Assembly: GCA_949825025.1 (NCBI GenBank)
Contig: OX463779.1
Location: forward strand, 33,924,203-33,988,202
Direction of reading: 5' to 3'
DNA: 64,000 nucleotides
Source: Siphlonurus alternatus
Lineage: Eukaryota > Arthropoda > Insecta > Ephemeroptera > Siphlonuridae
Below the pieces are notes generated by a model. The model was given only the letters and a program-made list of their open reading frames with translations. It searched no databases and had not been told where the DNA came from. Numbering within the stretch: the first letter of the stretch is position 1; the number at the start of each line of letters is the position of its first letter. The position numbers and the translations under genes were made by a program. Positions 38,414 through 49,090 of the stretch are shown one piece after another.

Positions 38414-41400
38414 TTCATGTATGAATATTACAGTCATGTATTGTATTGTAAGAGCACTTGTTACATAATTAGGAAGTAACCTCTTATTTCATTCAATAAT
38501 AACTTATAACATAAGTACTCCTTCAATAATCTCACGTATTTAATATACGTGACATAATATACATTATGCACATTATATTATATCACAAAAAAACCCAAAT
38601 ACAAGAACGAATTTATCAGTCTCTCCGGCAGGAGATATAGAATGTTAAATTTGGTAGCTTACAACTCACAGCCAACATGACAAAGCCATTAATTTCGCAC
38701 ATGGTGACACTGTCAAGAAACTACATCCGGGAGTCGAACTTTACTAAATTTCACATCCCCTTATGAATTATATAACATGACAAATTAACTATATACATTG
38801 AGACAAAATTAAACATTTTTAGGATCTGAAAATATCGTATAATCATTATGTAATACGCACGCTACGGGAGGGAAAAAATATATAGAATGAGTTATGAGTG
38901 AAAATTTTTCGTACAGTATATCCGTGTGCTGTATAAACTTTTAGTCATAAATATAGCAACATGAAGGCATGGAAATACCTATTTCTTCATCGTGTTAAAA
39001 CTCTAAAAGGTTGAAATTCAACTACAAGTTGTAAATTGTATTAATTAATAAGACTCGATGAAAGATTTAATGGAAAAACAGTTTATATTCGCATTAAAAT
39101 GAAGACTATACTGAAAGTAAGACGAATTGCGAGGTCCATTTGAAAATCAAGACATTATGTCGATAGCCATGGTGAATTCCCTGGTTCGCCCTCATGTGTG
39201 TAACCGCTGTTAGCGACATGAGGTGACAATTGGCTCGCGTCCACCAGTGTGCAGGGTTAGTCACGGACACGGTGCAGTCAGCTGGCCGCACAGAAATAGC
39301 ACGTCGAGCTCAGTCACGTCATCCCCCCATTGAACGTACTTGCCAGTGTGGGGTATACTTTCCACACTTCTATAAGGAGTCACGAATTATGCTGCTCCTA
39401 TTGTTCTTTTCCCATTCACTTTAATCAGTATACATATCACAGTGCTTTTTTTTATAGTTCAGTACTCAATAATTATGATATAAATAAAATTTTATGTGTT
39501 TATCATGAGAATTTGGTCTAAATATTTTAGATTCTCTCGAAAATAAGTAATAAACGTCCAAAACTTTCATGTATGCCAATTGTCAATATGAATATTATGA
39601 TAATTGATGCTATGGTACAAAATGCACTGATATGTGCTCCGTTGTTTTATATTAGCAATTTCAATTGAAAAATCTTGCATGCATTGAAAAATAAATAATA
39701 ATAATAATATTAAATAATTTAATAATTTAATAATAATATTGCATATGAAATGAAACAAATATTATATAATAATATATATATAACTAATAAATAATACCAC
39801 AAATTTAAATTGACCTTGTTACAGTATATCGAGCGAGGGCGTGTATTCTTGCTCAAGATAAAAGTTAGTACCGTTAAATTTAAATTGGCTAACACCGCAG
39901 TAAGGTTATGCTCGTTGCTCCTCGCAGAATTGATGAGGTGTTCGATGTTTGAACAATGAGCCGCTCGACCTATCAATCATCTCACCTGCACTCATCACGT
40001 CACTAAACAATACAGCCCCGCCCCCTTTGCTGCTGCCGCGCCCCCCTTGCCGCAATTACCAATATTGCTTCGAAACATTCCCCCCATGCGGAGAGGAAAT
40101 TAAATCGAACTTTTACATCAAATTAGATTAATAAGATAAGAAACAGGAGTTTATGATGTAAGGGGTAAGTTATAAATTTTCATTATTTTCAATTTAGTAA
40201 CAATATTGACTTAAACAGTATTTTTTTCTTCGTTCTTTTAATGATAAATATTGTACGAAAAGCCTTTGTATATATACGATATGGAATTCTTTACAGACGT
40301 AAATGTATAATAAACAGAAAGTGATAGACATCACTGACATCAGCAGTCAATAAATTCACACAAGAAAATTTATTGACTTGCACATAAATTTCTTCCTTAA
40401 AATATTTAATATACATGCCATTTCTAGATAGAAAAAAATTGCAATCTTTTAACTATCATGTTTAACAAAAAGCGATTGTAAAATATGCTATAGAATAATA
40501 TTTTTTTTAAATAAATTATAAATAAAAGGTGTTCAACACAATGTAATTTTCATACAGATTTTAGTATGTACTCAAAAAATATGTTTTTTTTCAAAAATAA
40601 ATAATATATACAGTACCCTCACCCACTTAATTAATTAAAATACCATTCAGAAAATCCCGACTGACCTAACGACCAACATTTTTAACGAGTCAATTAATTA
40701 ATGGTGCCCACTTAATATAATTATAAATCAAATTAAACTAAAGGGCTCACCTTGAAGGGTCAATCTGTATAGTAGGATTAGAAGTGAAGAAAAAATTATA
40801 AACACTTTGCAGCTGCATAATTTTAGAGGAAAGTGCTTTAACTATACTTTATGATTTTTTTTAATATAAAAATTAAAATTTATTCCAAAATAAATCCAAG
40901 TTTCTCTTTACTGTACAGTAAATTGTTTTTTAACCAACACTTACCGGCTTAAGCTCTTATTGTAATAATTATATGGAGACGTTGGTTTGCAATTTTTAAA
41001 AGCTGACGACTATCATGCTGAAGCAGTTTTGCCTTAACATGATAAAAAAAGTCAGAGGTTGTAATGCAAAGCGTGGTAGCAGTAAGCTCGGTCCTCTTAC
41101 ACGCGAGTTATCTGAAGATTAATTACCAGTAACTCGAGCCACCCGCTGATGAGGCATACATGATGACGATGACACAACGGAAATAACAAAGACGAGTTTT
41201 TGCACTACAGGGTACCATTGCAAAAGAAAAAGGAGATTGCTAAATTTGGAACCATTAAAACTTGATTAATAAAATAAATATAACTCTTTCTTGTAAAAAG
41301 AAAAACAAGTTTTGAAAAAAAAAAAAAAAAAAAAAAAATGTTCGAAAAAGTGAGTAGACCACAAAAGGAGAAAGGACCAAATTAATTTATTTAAAGGATG

Positions 41401-42240
41401 TCACCTTAATAACCTTGAGGTAAAAAGAACATTAAAATACATTATATATTTTTATATATAATAAATTGAATATTACTATAATGTGGATGATTTAAGATTT
41501 AGTCACGATTTTATCATTTGAATTTTATATGTACATGAGTAATAAAATAATGAGTCATAAATTTGAGCAAACCCTTTGATTAATTAAAATTTAAATACAC
41601 GTGGAAGCCTACACATCCTGTGACGTCACTTAATATGACCAGCATATTTATGATCTCTGCGATCCTTAGATTTGAAGCTGTAAAAAGTTTTGCAACCTCT
41701 TTTTAGATCATCACTTTTACATGCACATAATATTAAAAAAGGCTCTGAGGAATCATATAAAAGGAAGTTATAAAAAAAAAATATTGTTGTAGCAAAGACA
41801 AGCTGAAAATATAGTACTGTATGAACTTTTCTGACGGTCTATTTATTTTTGACTTATGATCTTAACTTTTATATTTTTCTTAAATTTTTTTATATGAAGT
41901 TTTATGGTACTACACAAGCGAAAAAGTGTAATAAAAATTATGGTGTGTACTTTACTTAGAGTTGTTTAATTATAGAGTGTGTATATATAGAGAGTTGTTT
42001 CTAAGGGACCTGAATGGTCTAGAGATGGACTTATAAGGAGAGTGTCACGTTAGTGAAGAGACGAGAGAGCGATGGGCCGCTTCCTGCCCAAGTCATCTCG
42101 CGTTAAGGGTCACTTGAGGACCAGATTTAACGAAGACACTTCGCGTTGTATCTCCAGCACTTGCATCCTGTCTTCTCGCAATGTGGCAAACTTTATTTTG
42201 TTGCAGACCCTCTTAAATCTTGGAAATTCAATAAACTCAT

Positions 42241-42408
42241 TAGGTCTGTTCGTAATATTTGTAAACCCTACTCGGAGTACACCTTGCCCCCACTTTCTTA
42301 CCCCAGCTCAGGGGATTGGGGTAGAAAGTACAGTGCATGGATGACGTCACGTTTTTTTGTTCTTTAATTTGTTCAGAGTATACCGAGCGGGGTTTACGAA
42401 CAGACCTA
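42241..42408. mobile_element. Short MITE with TA-GGTCTGTTCGTAA termini
   Basis: Termini TAGGTCTGTTCGTAA and TTTACGAACAGACCTA are perfect inverted copies over 15 bases, with further complementarity inside (CTCGGAGTA / TATACCGAG). A TA flank on each side is compatible with Tc1/mariner-type target duplication. Length 168 bases; no ORF of its own. It interrupts the 3' part of the 90-codon reading that begins at 42072, which is therefore not a gene. Confidence 0.7.
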
Positions 42409-43194
42409 TCACATAGTACAGTAGCCTTTTATATTATGTACTTTTGTATCGACATGACTCCAAAAAACATACCTGTGAAGAACCTTAAATATCCTCCAGC
42501 CAGTATAAATTAAAACAAATCTATGTTCTGATAAAGCAATTTTTTTTTACTCACTCTGAAAGATCCTTGCAAAGATTTTGCTATATCTTATTGCCACTAT
42601 ATAAATTTCTCCTCTTATATAATTTGTAACATGTATTGTCTTATATTTCTTATAGGATAAAATCAACATGACCATATAACTTTACAGCATCTCTTGTGTA
42701 GACCGGCCTATATTTGGTTATGCAGTTCGGTAGGCCTATACTTGATGACGTAACGAAAAGCAAACAAAAAGGCGGTCCTTTTCTCCGAATATGAAGAAGT
42801 CTCGAACCATTCTTTTTTTCCCCATTTTAATTCCCACTCAACACATAAATAATAACTAAACAAAAAATACACACCTACGCCTATATAATACACGTTTTTA
42901 TATTATGAATACTCGTAAATTCTATCTGTACCATATCTGCAATTTATACCACTTTTAACACTTTTAAGCAAACTTCCGAAAATTTATCTAATCATTGAAA
43001 AACAATTTTAACCATGCACATCATGCAATTTAATTAAGAACCGTTCTAGCATTAAATTTTAAATAGTTGGCAAATTCAATTTTTTTAGCACATCATGGTT
43101 GTATACAGACGATGTTATATCCAGCACGAGATGTATATGTAAGTAAAAAAATTACATTTAATTAATTTTCTTGATAAGTATGACAATTCTCTCA

Positions 43195-43338
43195 TTAAGG
43201 AACACAATTAACTGTCCTCTTTTGATCATGAAACATTTCTGAGGCGTTGACTTGGCTAATTCTTCCATCCATGTTCTGAATGAACGACACCATAAATTTC
43301 GTGATCTGACCGATTAGCCCCTCAAGTGCAACAACGTC
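43195..43338 (-). CDS. Possible terminal exon of unknown gene
   Basis: A good acceptor (CTAACTCTCCGTTCCCAG) precedes 47 codons that begin DVVALEGLIGQITKFMVSF and end KRTVNCVP followed by TAA. The residue pattern is helical and amphipathic, and codon usage looks coding compared with the flanks. It sits on the shot strand inside intron 1, 365 bases before a MITE. No domain is recognised; a fragment of a transposon-encoded protein or an alternative exon are both possible. Spliced directly to a phase-1 shot first exon it would hit an early stop, so it is probably not a simple shot exon. Confidence 0.35.
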   Translation of the reverse strand, partial: DVVALEGLIGQITKFMVSFIQNMDGRISQVNASEMFHDQKRTVNCVP

Positions 43339-43703
43339 CTGGGAACGGAGAGTTAGCAATTAGATGAGTATCATTGACTTGAGAGTTGTAATGTGGCCAG
43401 TCAGGCGTCCAGACGAGAGTCGTAAAATTGCCCAGGAATTAGTTCTTGGTGCGAGAATGACAGCGGCCGGAGGCTGGACCAATGTATAATTTATGTAACA
43501 GCACTATGTGACGACGTGCTGCATACAAGAAACTGCAAAGGATATATGCATGCCACGCAACGATTTAATTTTCAATTCTCATATACCGCAATTAAATTAT
43601 TTTTTTTTATTAAAACATAAAAACAATAATAATTAGTCAAATTTCATCCTCATAAATAAAAAAAAAGCGCTTACATAGAGAAACGACTTTACTGACAATC
43701 CTG

Positions 43704-43850
43704 CAGGGCGCCGATTCTGTAACTTGTTTACAAACAACAATTCCATTCAGAACGTTCGATTTCATTCCGAAGTCATTCCGAACGATGCGCAACGAGCGAT
43801 TCTGTAAGGTCTTCGGAATGACTTCGGAATGATATCGACGTAAACAATGA
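43704..43850. mobile_element. CGAA-rich MITE, copy 1
   Basis: It begins CAGGGCGCCGATTCTGTAAC and is filled with CATTCCGAA/TTCGGAATG words. It is the inverted relative of 48960-49090. Imperfect internal palindromes surround TTCGGAATGACTTCGGAATG. Confidence 0.6.
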
Positions 43851-44148
43851 AATAAATTTGGCAACGCTGCAATCTATTGTTTATAAAATTAATTAACCCA
43901 TCAGCGAGCTCCATTTTTGGCGCATACTATTTAAAATTGGTTGAAATTAATTGAATAATTTAATATCGTACTGCAGTACAATTATTGTGAAAAAAGAAAT
44001 GCACTCAAATTACCTTTTTTCTTCTTTTGATAAATATTTAATCTTTAATTTAGGTGACTGCATATTAATAATTATAATAATTAAATTTGTAATTTAAAAA
44101 TCATTTTACAAAGAATATATAGAAACGTCGAAGTAGCGGCGCGTTTAA

Positions 44149-44310
44149 TAGTGTGGTATATATAAGATTAATATACCACACTAATATATAATATAATATT
44201 ATTATATTATATATATTTATAATTATATTATAATATTATTATAATATTATATTAATATTATATTAATATAATATTAATATAATATTTAATATTAAATAAG
44301 ATTAATATTA
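44149..44310. repeat. AT-rich hairpin region
   Basis: AGTGTGGTATA and TATACCACACT form a perfect hairpin at 44151-44183. About 120 bases of almost pure alternating A/T with nested palindromes follow. Confidence 0.7.
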
Positions 44311-44939
44311 TTATAGCTTTCGTTTATAGAAATATTTTTTACGAAATTTATAATTATTTTTACAATTTAAAGTTAAAATATATAGTTATATATTTTAACC
44401 GAAATATATATTTATATATTTCAACTACATTTTCAAATGAATTAAAGCGGACGTACGACGCGGACATATTTCCTTTTAATAAAATATTTCTTTCAGGGAT
44501 GCACCATCTCAGGAATTTTAATTGATATATTGCACTTTTACAATGTTCTCGATATGCCGGGTTCATATGCGTCCATTTTATCAATAGTATAGGAATTAAA
44601 CTACATATACACAATGATACAAAATAATAATTATATGATAATTATATAATATTTATTGCAAGGAAAAAACTTCAAACAACTTGAAGTTTAAAAAAATGGG
44701 TGGTAATCTGAACCACATGCAATAAACTTTATATTACTTATTAATAATGTATGCACGGACTGGCCTATTATACCGATCCACCGAGCGAGGGTCGGTGGGC
44801 TGCCGGTCAGAGAGAAAAAAAAAGGGGGTAATTAAAAGAAAGAAGAGGGAAATAAGGCCAAAATAATAACAAAATTAATCCAACAAAGAGCTAGAAGGCA
44901 AGAAATGGAGCAACAAACTCTTTTTTTTTTTTCCTTTTT

Positions 44940-45235
44940 TTTTTAAAAAAAAAAAAGAAATGGAGGGTGCAAAGTTCTGCTACCTTGATTTTTTTTTTCA
45001 GATTTTTTAGAGCCCAGGAAGTATTTTTTAAAAATAATTGAAAATCCTTTTTGTGACGTCATGAAGCGCCTCTTTTTAAGAAAACGATAAGACTTGCCAC
45101 CGAGCGACGTCACAAAAAGGAATTTCAATATTTTTTTATAATTCACGGTCTCAAAAAAATATGGGTAGTATAACTGTGCACCCTCTATCCATTTCTGCAA
45201 TAAAAAAAAATAAGGTCAATACCCCATTTAGATAA
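44940..45235. mobile_element. Palindromic MITE family P, copy 1
   Basis: A foldback element with GGGTGCAAAGTTCTGCTACC at the left and GTATAACTGTGCACCC at the right. Both arms carry the family core (AAATAATTGAAAATCC, TTTTTGTGACGTCA) around a short centre. The left end is eroded by A/T runs. It is related to copies at 46006 and 46943. Confidence 0.7.
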
Positions 45236-45250
45236 GTTTTTTACACAATC

Positions 45251-45635
45251 GAATGGTAAGTATCCATCAGAAAAATTATATAGTCGCTATGTTCGTTTGC
45301 TAATTTTGACTCCTGCTACAACCACCGCGCATCGGCGCGCAACCCGGCTTCTGCGCACGTTTTTTCGGCTCGAAGTCAAAACACTACTACCGCGAAATTC
45401 TTTGGATGCTCTTTAATTATATAAACTTACCCAAGGCAAATAATAAAGTTTTTATAGCAGCGAACGTAAAAGGTTAGTGCCAATACGTAATTTTAAATTT
45501 GCAAACATAACTTATTTAGAGGATTAACAATAAGCGATCGAAAAATTGCTCCGTATAGGATCTTACGTGCGTCCAATCTTTTTTTGTAAGTAAATGGGAG
45601 GACAAAGGATTGGTGATGTCATCATGGATGCTGAC
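45251..45635 (-). repeat. Dispersed 380-bp repeat, copy 2 (inverted)
   Basis: Reverse-oriented partner of 38033-38413, differing at scattered single bases and short indels. It begins within 20 bases of the right end of the palindromic element at 44940-45235, so one inserted beside, or into the edge of, the other. Confidence 0.85.
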
Positions 45636-46005
45636 CATTTATTTTCATTACTAATATACAATGTCCATAATAGGTAAATAACATGGTAAAACCTAGATTA
45701 AATTTGAATATTATTTTCTTCAAACACATTCTCTGCATCAATAAATATCAGGGCCCGAGGTGCATGTATTAATTTTAGCTAATTTTAGAGTAAGATAATA
45801 CGCCCAATGTTAAAATATTTCCCTCACATGATAATTATGAAAAACATCTTAAAATGTTCTCCTTTACACTAAAAGTAAAATATCAGTGGCACACAAATTT
45901 AAGCTAGTTTTTTAGTTATGAATTTTTAAAGTTAAGTAATTTAACATGGAAGTTCCATTTCTCAATGTTACAGTAGTCAACTTTAAAAGTTCAAAATCAT
46001 AACTC

Positions 46006-46334
46006 AAAAATGGCGTATCGACCTCAATTTTTTTTTATTGCAAAAATGGATACAGGGTGCAAAGTTATGCTACCCTGATTTTTTTCAGATCTTTTTTGAG
46101 ACCGGGAACTATTTTTAAAAAAATTATTTAATGTCATTTTCGTGACATCACGAGACGCTGCTTCTTAAGAAAGAGATAGGACTTGCCGCCTCGTGACGTC
46201 ACAAAAAGTACTTTCAAATTTTTTTTAAAAATAGTTCATGGGTTCTAAAAAATCTGAAAAAAATCAGGGAAGCACAACTTTGCACCCTTTATCCATTTCT
46301 GCAATAAAAAAAAATGAGGTCAATAATCCATTTT
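46006..46334. mobile_element. Palindromic MITE family P, copy 2
   Basis: It starts near GGCGTATCGACCTCA and ends with TGAGGTCAATAATCCATTTT. Within the arms are GATACAGGGTGCAAAGTTAT, GAGACCGGGAACTATTTTTA and the TGACGTCA core. It folds into one hairpin. Same family as copy 1 by both outer and inner arm sequence. Confidence 0.75.
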
Positions 46335-46942
46335 CTCGAATATGTATTGTATACCTGATATTGTAGCTACTGATAGGGGATGCAGAGGAGAACATTGTAT
46401 TTATTTTTTCTTAATTTTCATTTCACGTTTTTTTTTTTTTTTTTTTTTTTACATTATAAGCATGTCGTCTCAGAAGTATCAACTTTGGAAATTTTTTGTG
46501 GTGTAGTTATTTGAGATGAAATACATTTTTTAGTTTTCATTTCTCAATCAAGGCAAGATAAACATTTTTAGAAAATAAAGTCATAAAAATAAATAATTCA
46601 ATCGCTCACTTTACTTTAAAAACATTGAAGTTTTACGAAATTGTAGTGATATTACTGATCGAGTTAATTATCAAGTAAAATGTATATTTTGTGTAGTACA
46701 GTCAAGGACTGAAAGTAGTGTCAATCTTTCATTAGCAATAGACTAAGACTTAAAAAAAAATATTTGGCTCTTTAAATAAATGTCAATAAAAAAAATGCAT
46801 TGGTCTACAGAATGAGATGAATGCTGAAAGTAACAGAACTATATTTAGAAAATAGATATAATAATGCTTATTTAAAAATTTATATTTTTAGTTTTTAGAA
46901 TGTTACAGAAAGTCCTAATATAATTTTCAAAATTAAAAGTAC

Positions 46943-47262
46943 AATGAGATATTAGAATGTGAAAACTTTAGTGGCTTAATCGAAAGAAGGGGTAAAAATA
47001 TGGTGCTGTGAATTTTTCAGATTTATCTGAGACCGGGAACTATTTTTAAAAAATTATTGAAAGTCTATTTTATGACGTCACGGGCGGCACTGCCCTATCC
47101 TTTTTCTTAAGGATTACCGCCCGTGATGTCGTCAAAATAGACTTTCAACAATTTTTTAAAAATAGTTCCCGGTCTCAGATAAATCTGAAAAAATTCACAG
47201 CACCATATTTTTACCCTTTCTTTCGATTAAGCCACTAAAGTTTTCACATTATAATATCTCAT
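46943..47262. mobile_element. Palindromic MITE family P, copy 3
   Basis: A near-perfect inverted repeat from AATGAGATATTA at the left to its complement at the right, 320 bases in all. The inner arms share GAGACCGGGAACTATTTTTA and ATGACGTCACGGGCGG with copy 2. The outer arms (ACTTTAGTGGCTTAATCGAA) differ. The central loop is only about 20 bases. Confidence 0.85.
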
Positions 47263-47821
47263 TATTAATACCATAGGCTGTTATAAATAGAGTATGTAGT
47301 ATGTAACTTCCTGTTAGTACTAATTAATTTATGAATATGTAAAGAAATATAAACTTATTAACTTAAAATTATTTATTTTTATCAGAAATAATATTCCATT
47401 AAACTTCAAAACAGCTACAGTAAAATAATATCATCATATTATAGGATAGAAAATATGCTGTAATATAAAACAAGAAAGTAAAGTATAAAAAAAGTGCAGC
47501 AATAAAATGTAAATTCCCTTTAAAATTTTTAAAACATTCTAGCATAATGTGAAAAATATTATATCTATGTTTACTACTAAATACATGAAACTTGCTGCTT
47601 TATTAAATATTTCTGTTGCATAAAAGACAAAATATCTGAGAAATTGAATAATATTTTACTTTCAAGCCTTTTCAATTTATTGAAAAGTAAATCCAGTTTC
47701 AGTAGTAATTTATGTTACAAGCTACCAGCATATAACAGAGTTGTACTTTTTAAAACAATTAATCCTTAATAGATCATAGCCCTGACATATAGAATATTAT
47801 GTAAATTTTACTGTGTAACAA

Positions 47822-47980
47822 GGGGGGGGGGGCATTCACAAAGTACTTTAGCCCCCAAGGTAGCATCAATTTTTATACATGGTGCTAAACTAGGGGCTGA
47901 ACGTGGTTAGCCCCTGGTTTAGCACCAGGGTTAAAAATTGAGGCTACAATGGGGGCTAAGGTGCTTTTTAATCGCCCCCC
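47822..47980. mobile_element. GGGGGC-ended palindromic element
   Basis: The left half (CAAAGTACTTTAGCCCCCAA, GGTGCTAAACTAGGGGCT) and right half (GGTTAGCCCCTGGTTTAGCA, GGGGGCTAAGGTGCTTTTT) are inverted copies around a 6-base centre. The ends are a run of G and a run of C. Non-coding. Confidence 0.75.
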
Positions 47981-48727
47981 ATATTATGTTTTTTATTATG
48001 AGAGCCACATATTTTGCCTTGCTATACTTACATGCTGCTTTATTATATCCTTTTGACTTGTAACATGTTATATTAATTGAATGCTAATAATAAATTTTAA
48101 TATTTTTTTCATATGAAGCTAGAGATAAACAAATAAAATAAGAATAATTTATCTTCATTTCATGTAATTGCTTCTTCAGAAGGTGTCCCTTCTCTATGGA
48201 GTATGGATGAAGAACAAGCTAAAATTTTAGAAATCAATTAGATTTTAACACACTTCAAACATTTTTGTGTCAGAAAATACAAAATGATAGAATGGTAAGG
48301 ATTAATTTACTTAAAGTGATTAGAAAAACTACCTTCAAGAATAATCAAGAAACGAAATGTTGATGAGGCAAACTATTCAACTGAAATATTATATTTGCAG
48401 TATGATTACAAAGGCAGAAAAGATAATAATACTCCCATTTATAGCTAGGAATTAAATAAATTTCATGAAATTTGTGTAAAAGGTATATATCAATTTTAGC
48501 AATAATATTTCTATTATAAAGTTTATAATTTGTCAATGAAATTCGGACAATGCAGACTAGATGAACATCATATTTTAAAAACAATTGTATGGCTTTTTTC
48601 TGACATAATTAAAAGAAAATATCACTGAATTAAATTTATTATAATATATTTCTTGTTATCTAATAGTGGCAATACCATTTATCTACTTTATTAACAGAAA
48701 AATACGAAATAAACACGAAGAACTCAC

Positions 48728-48752
48728 CTGCGGGTTTGAATTTTTCAGCCAT
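48728..48752 (-). CDS. shot: Candidate alternative first exon of shot (MAEKFKPA)
   Basis: A start codon at 48752-48750 opens a 25 nt reading, MAEKFKPA plus one base, and is followed by a consensus donor (GCAG|GTGAGT). The phase is 1, the same as the 54.8 kb first exon, so splicing to the exon at 34675 gives [17 protein letters not shown]. The AAAC context before ATG is favourable, and a TGACGTCA cAMP-response-type site lies about 10 bases upstream. Spectraplakin and plectin genes typically use several short alternative first exons spliced to a common CH1 exon, which fits this layout. The exon is short, so chance is not excluded. It lies between two related MITE copies, at 43.7 and 49.0 kb, so a repeat origin of the flank should be considered. 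Confidence 0.62.
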
Positions 48753-48959
48753 GTTTGCGTATGACGTCAGAACAGCTGATATTTCAATATTCATGTGTTT
48801 TTGCGGCATTTATTCGATAGAATATTAAATTTTCTATCAAATTATATAAAATTTATGTTGATTAAGCCCCTAAATGCCGTGTTTTATACGAGATATGGAC
48901 GTTCGAATTGATATCGAACAATATTCCACAGCGCACACCCCGTTCGAAATGATAACGAA

Positions 48960-49090
48960 TGATTTTGATCGTTTTCATTTCGAATGCGGAAGTAAATAAG
49001 TTAGTGAATCGCTCGTTTTCGCGATTCCGAACACTTTGTTTTCATTCCGAACAATATCGTTCGGAATGAAGTTACAGAATCGGCACCCTG
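48960..49090. mobile_element. CGAA-rich MITE, copy 2
   Basis: It ends GTTACAGAATCGGCACCCTG, the complement of the start of copy 1, and shares GAATCGCTCGTT and TTCGGAATGAAGTTAC-type motifs. Related CGAA-rich sequence extends left to about 48890. It could be an independent copy or the opposite end of one 5.4 kb unit whose other end is at 43704. Confidence 0.6.

Noticed and set aside
38670..38702. Possible first exon MCEINGFVMLA with good start context and GTGAGT donor
   Set aside because: The donor is phase 0 and cannot join exon 2, which needs phase 1. Splicing to exon 3 would be in frame but would drop the start of CH1; no other support.
38720..38760. tRNA B-box-like AGTTCGACTCCC on the minus strand
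   Set aside because: No A box at the right distance and no cloverleaf can be drawn.
42072..42344. 90-codon plus-strand ORF starting MGRFLPKSSRVKGHL
   Set aside because: Its 3' third is the TA-flanked MITE, and the rest has no recognised motif, so a real gene ending there is unlikely.
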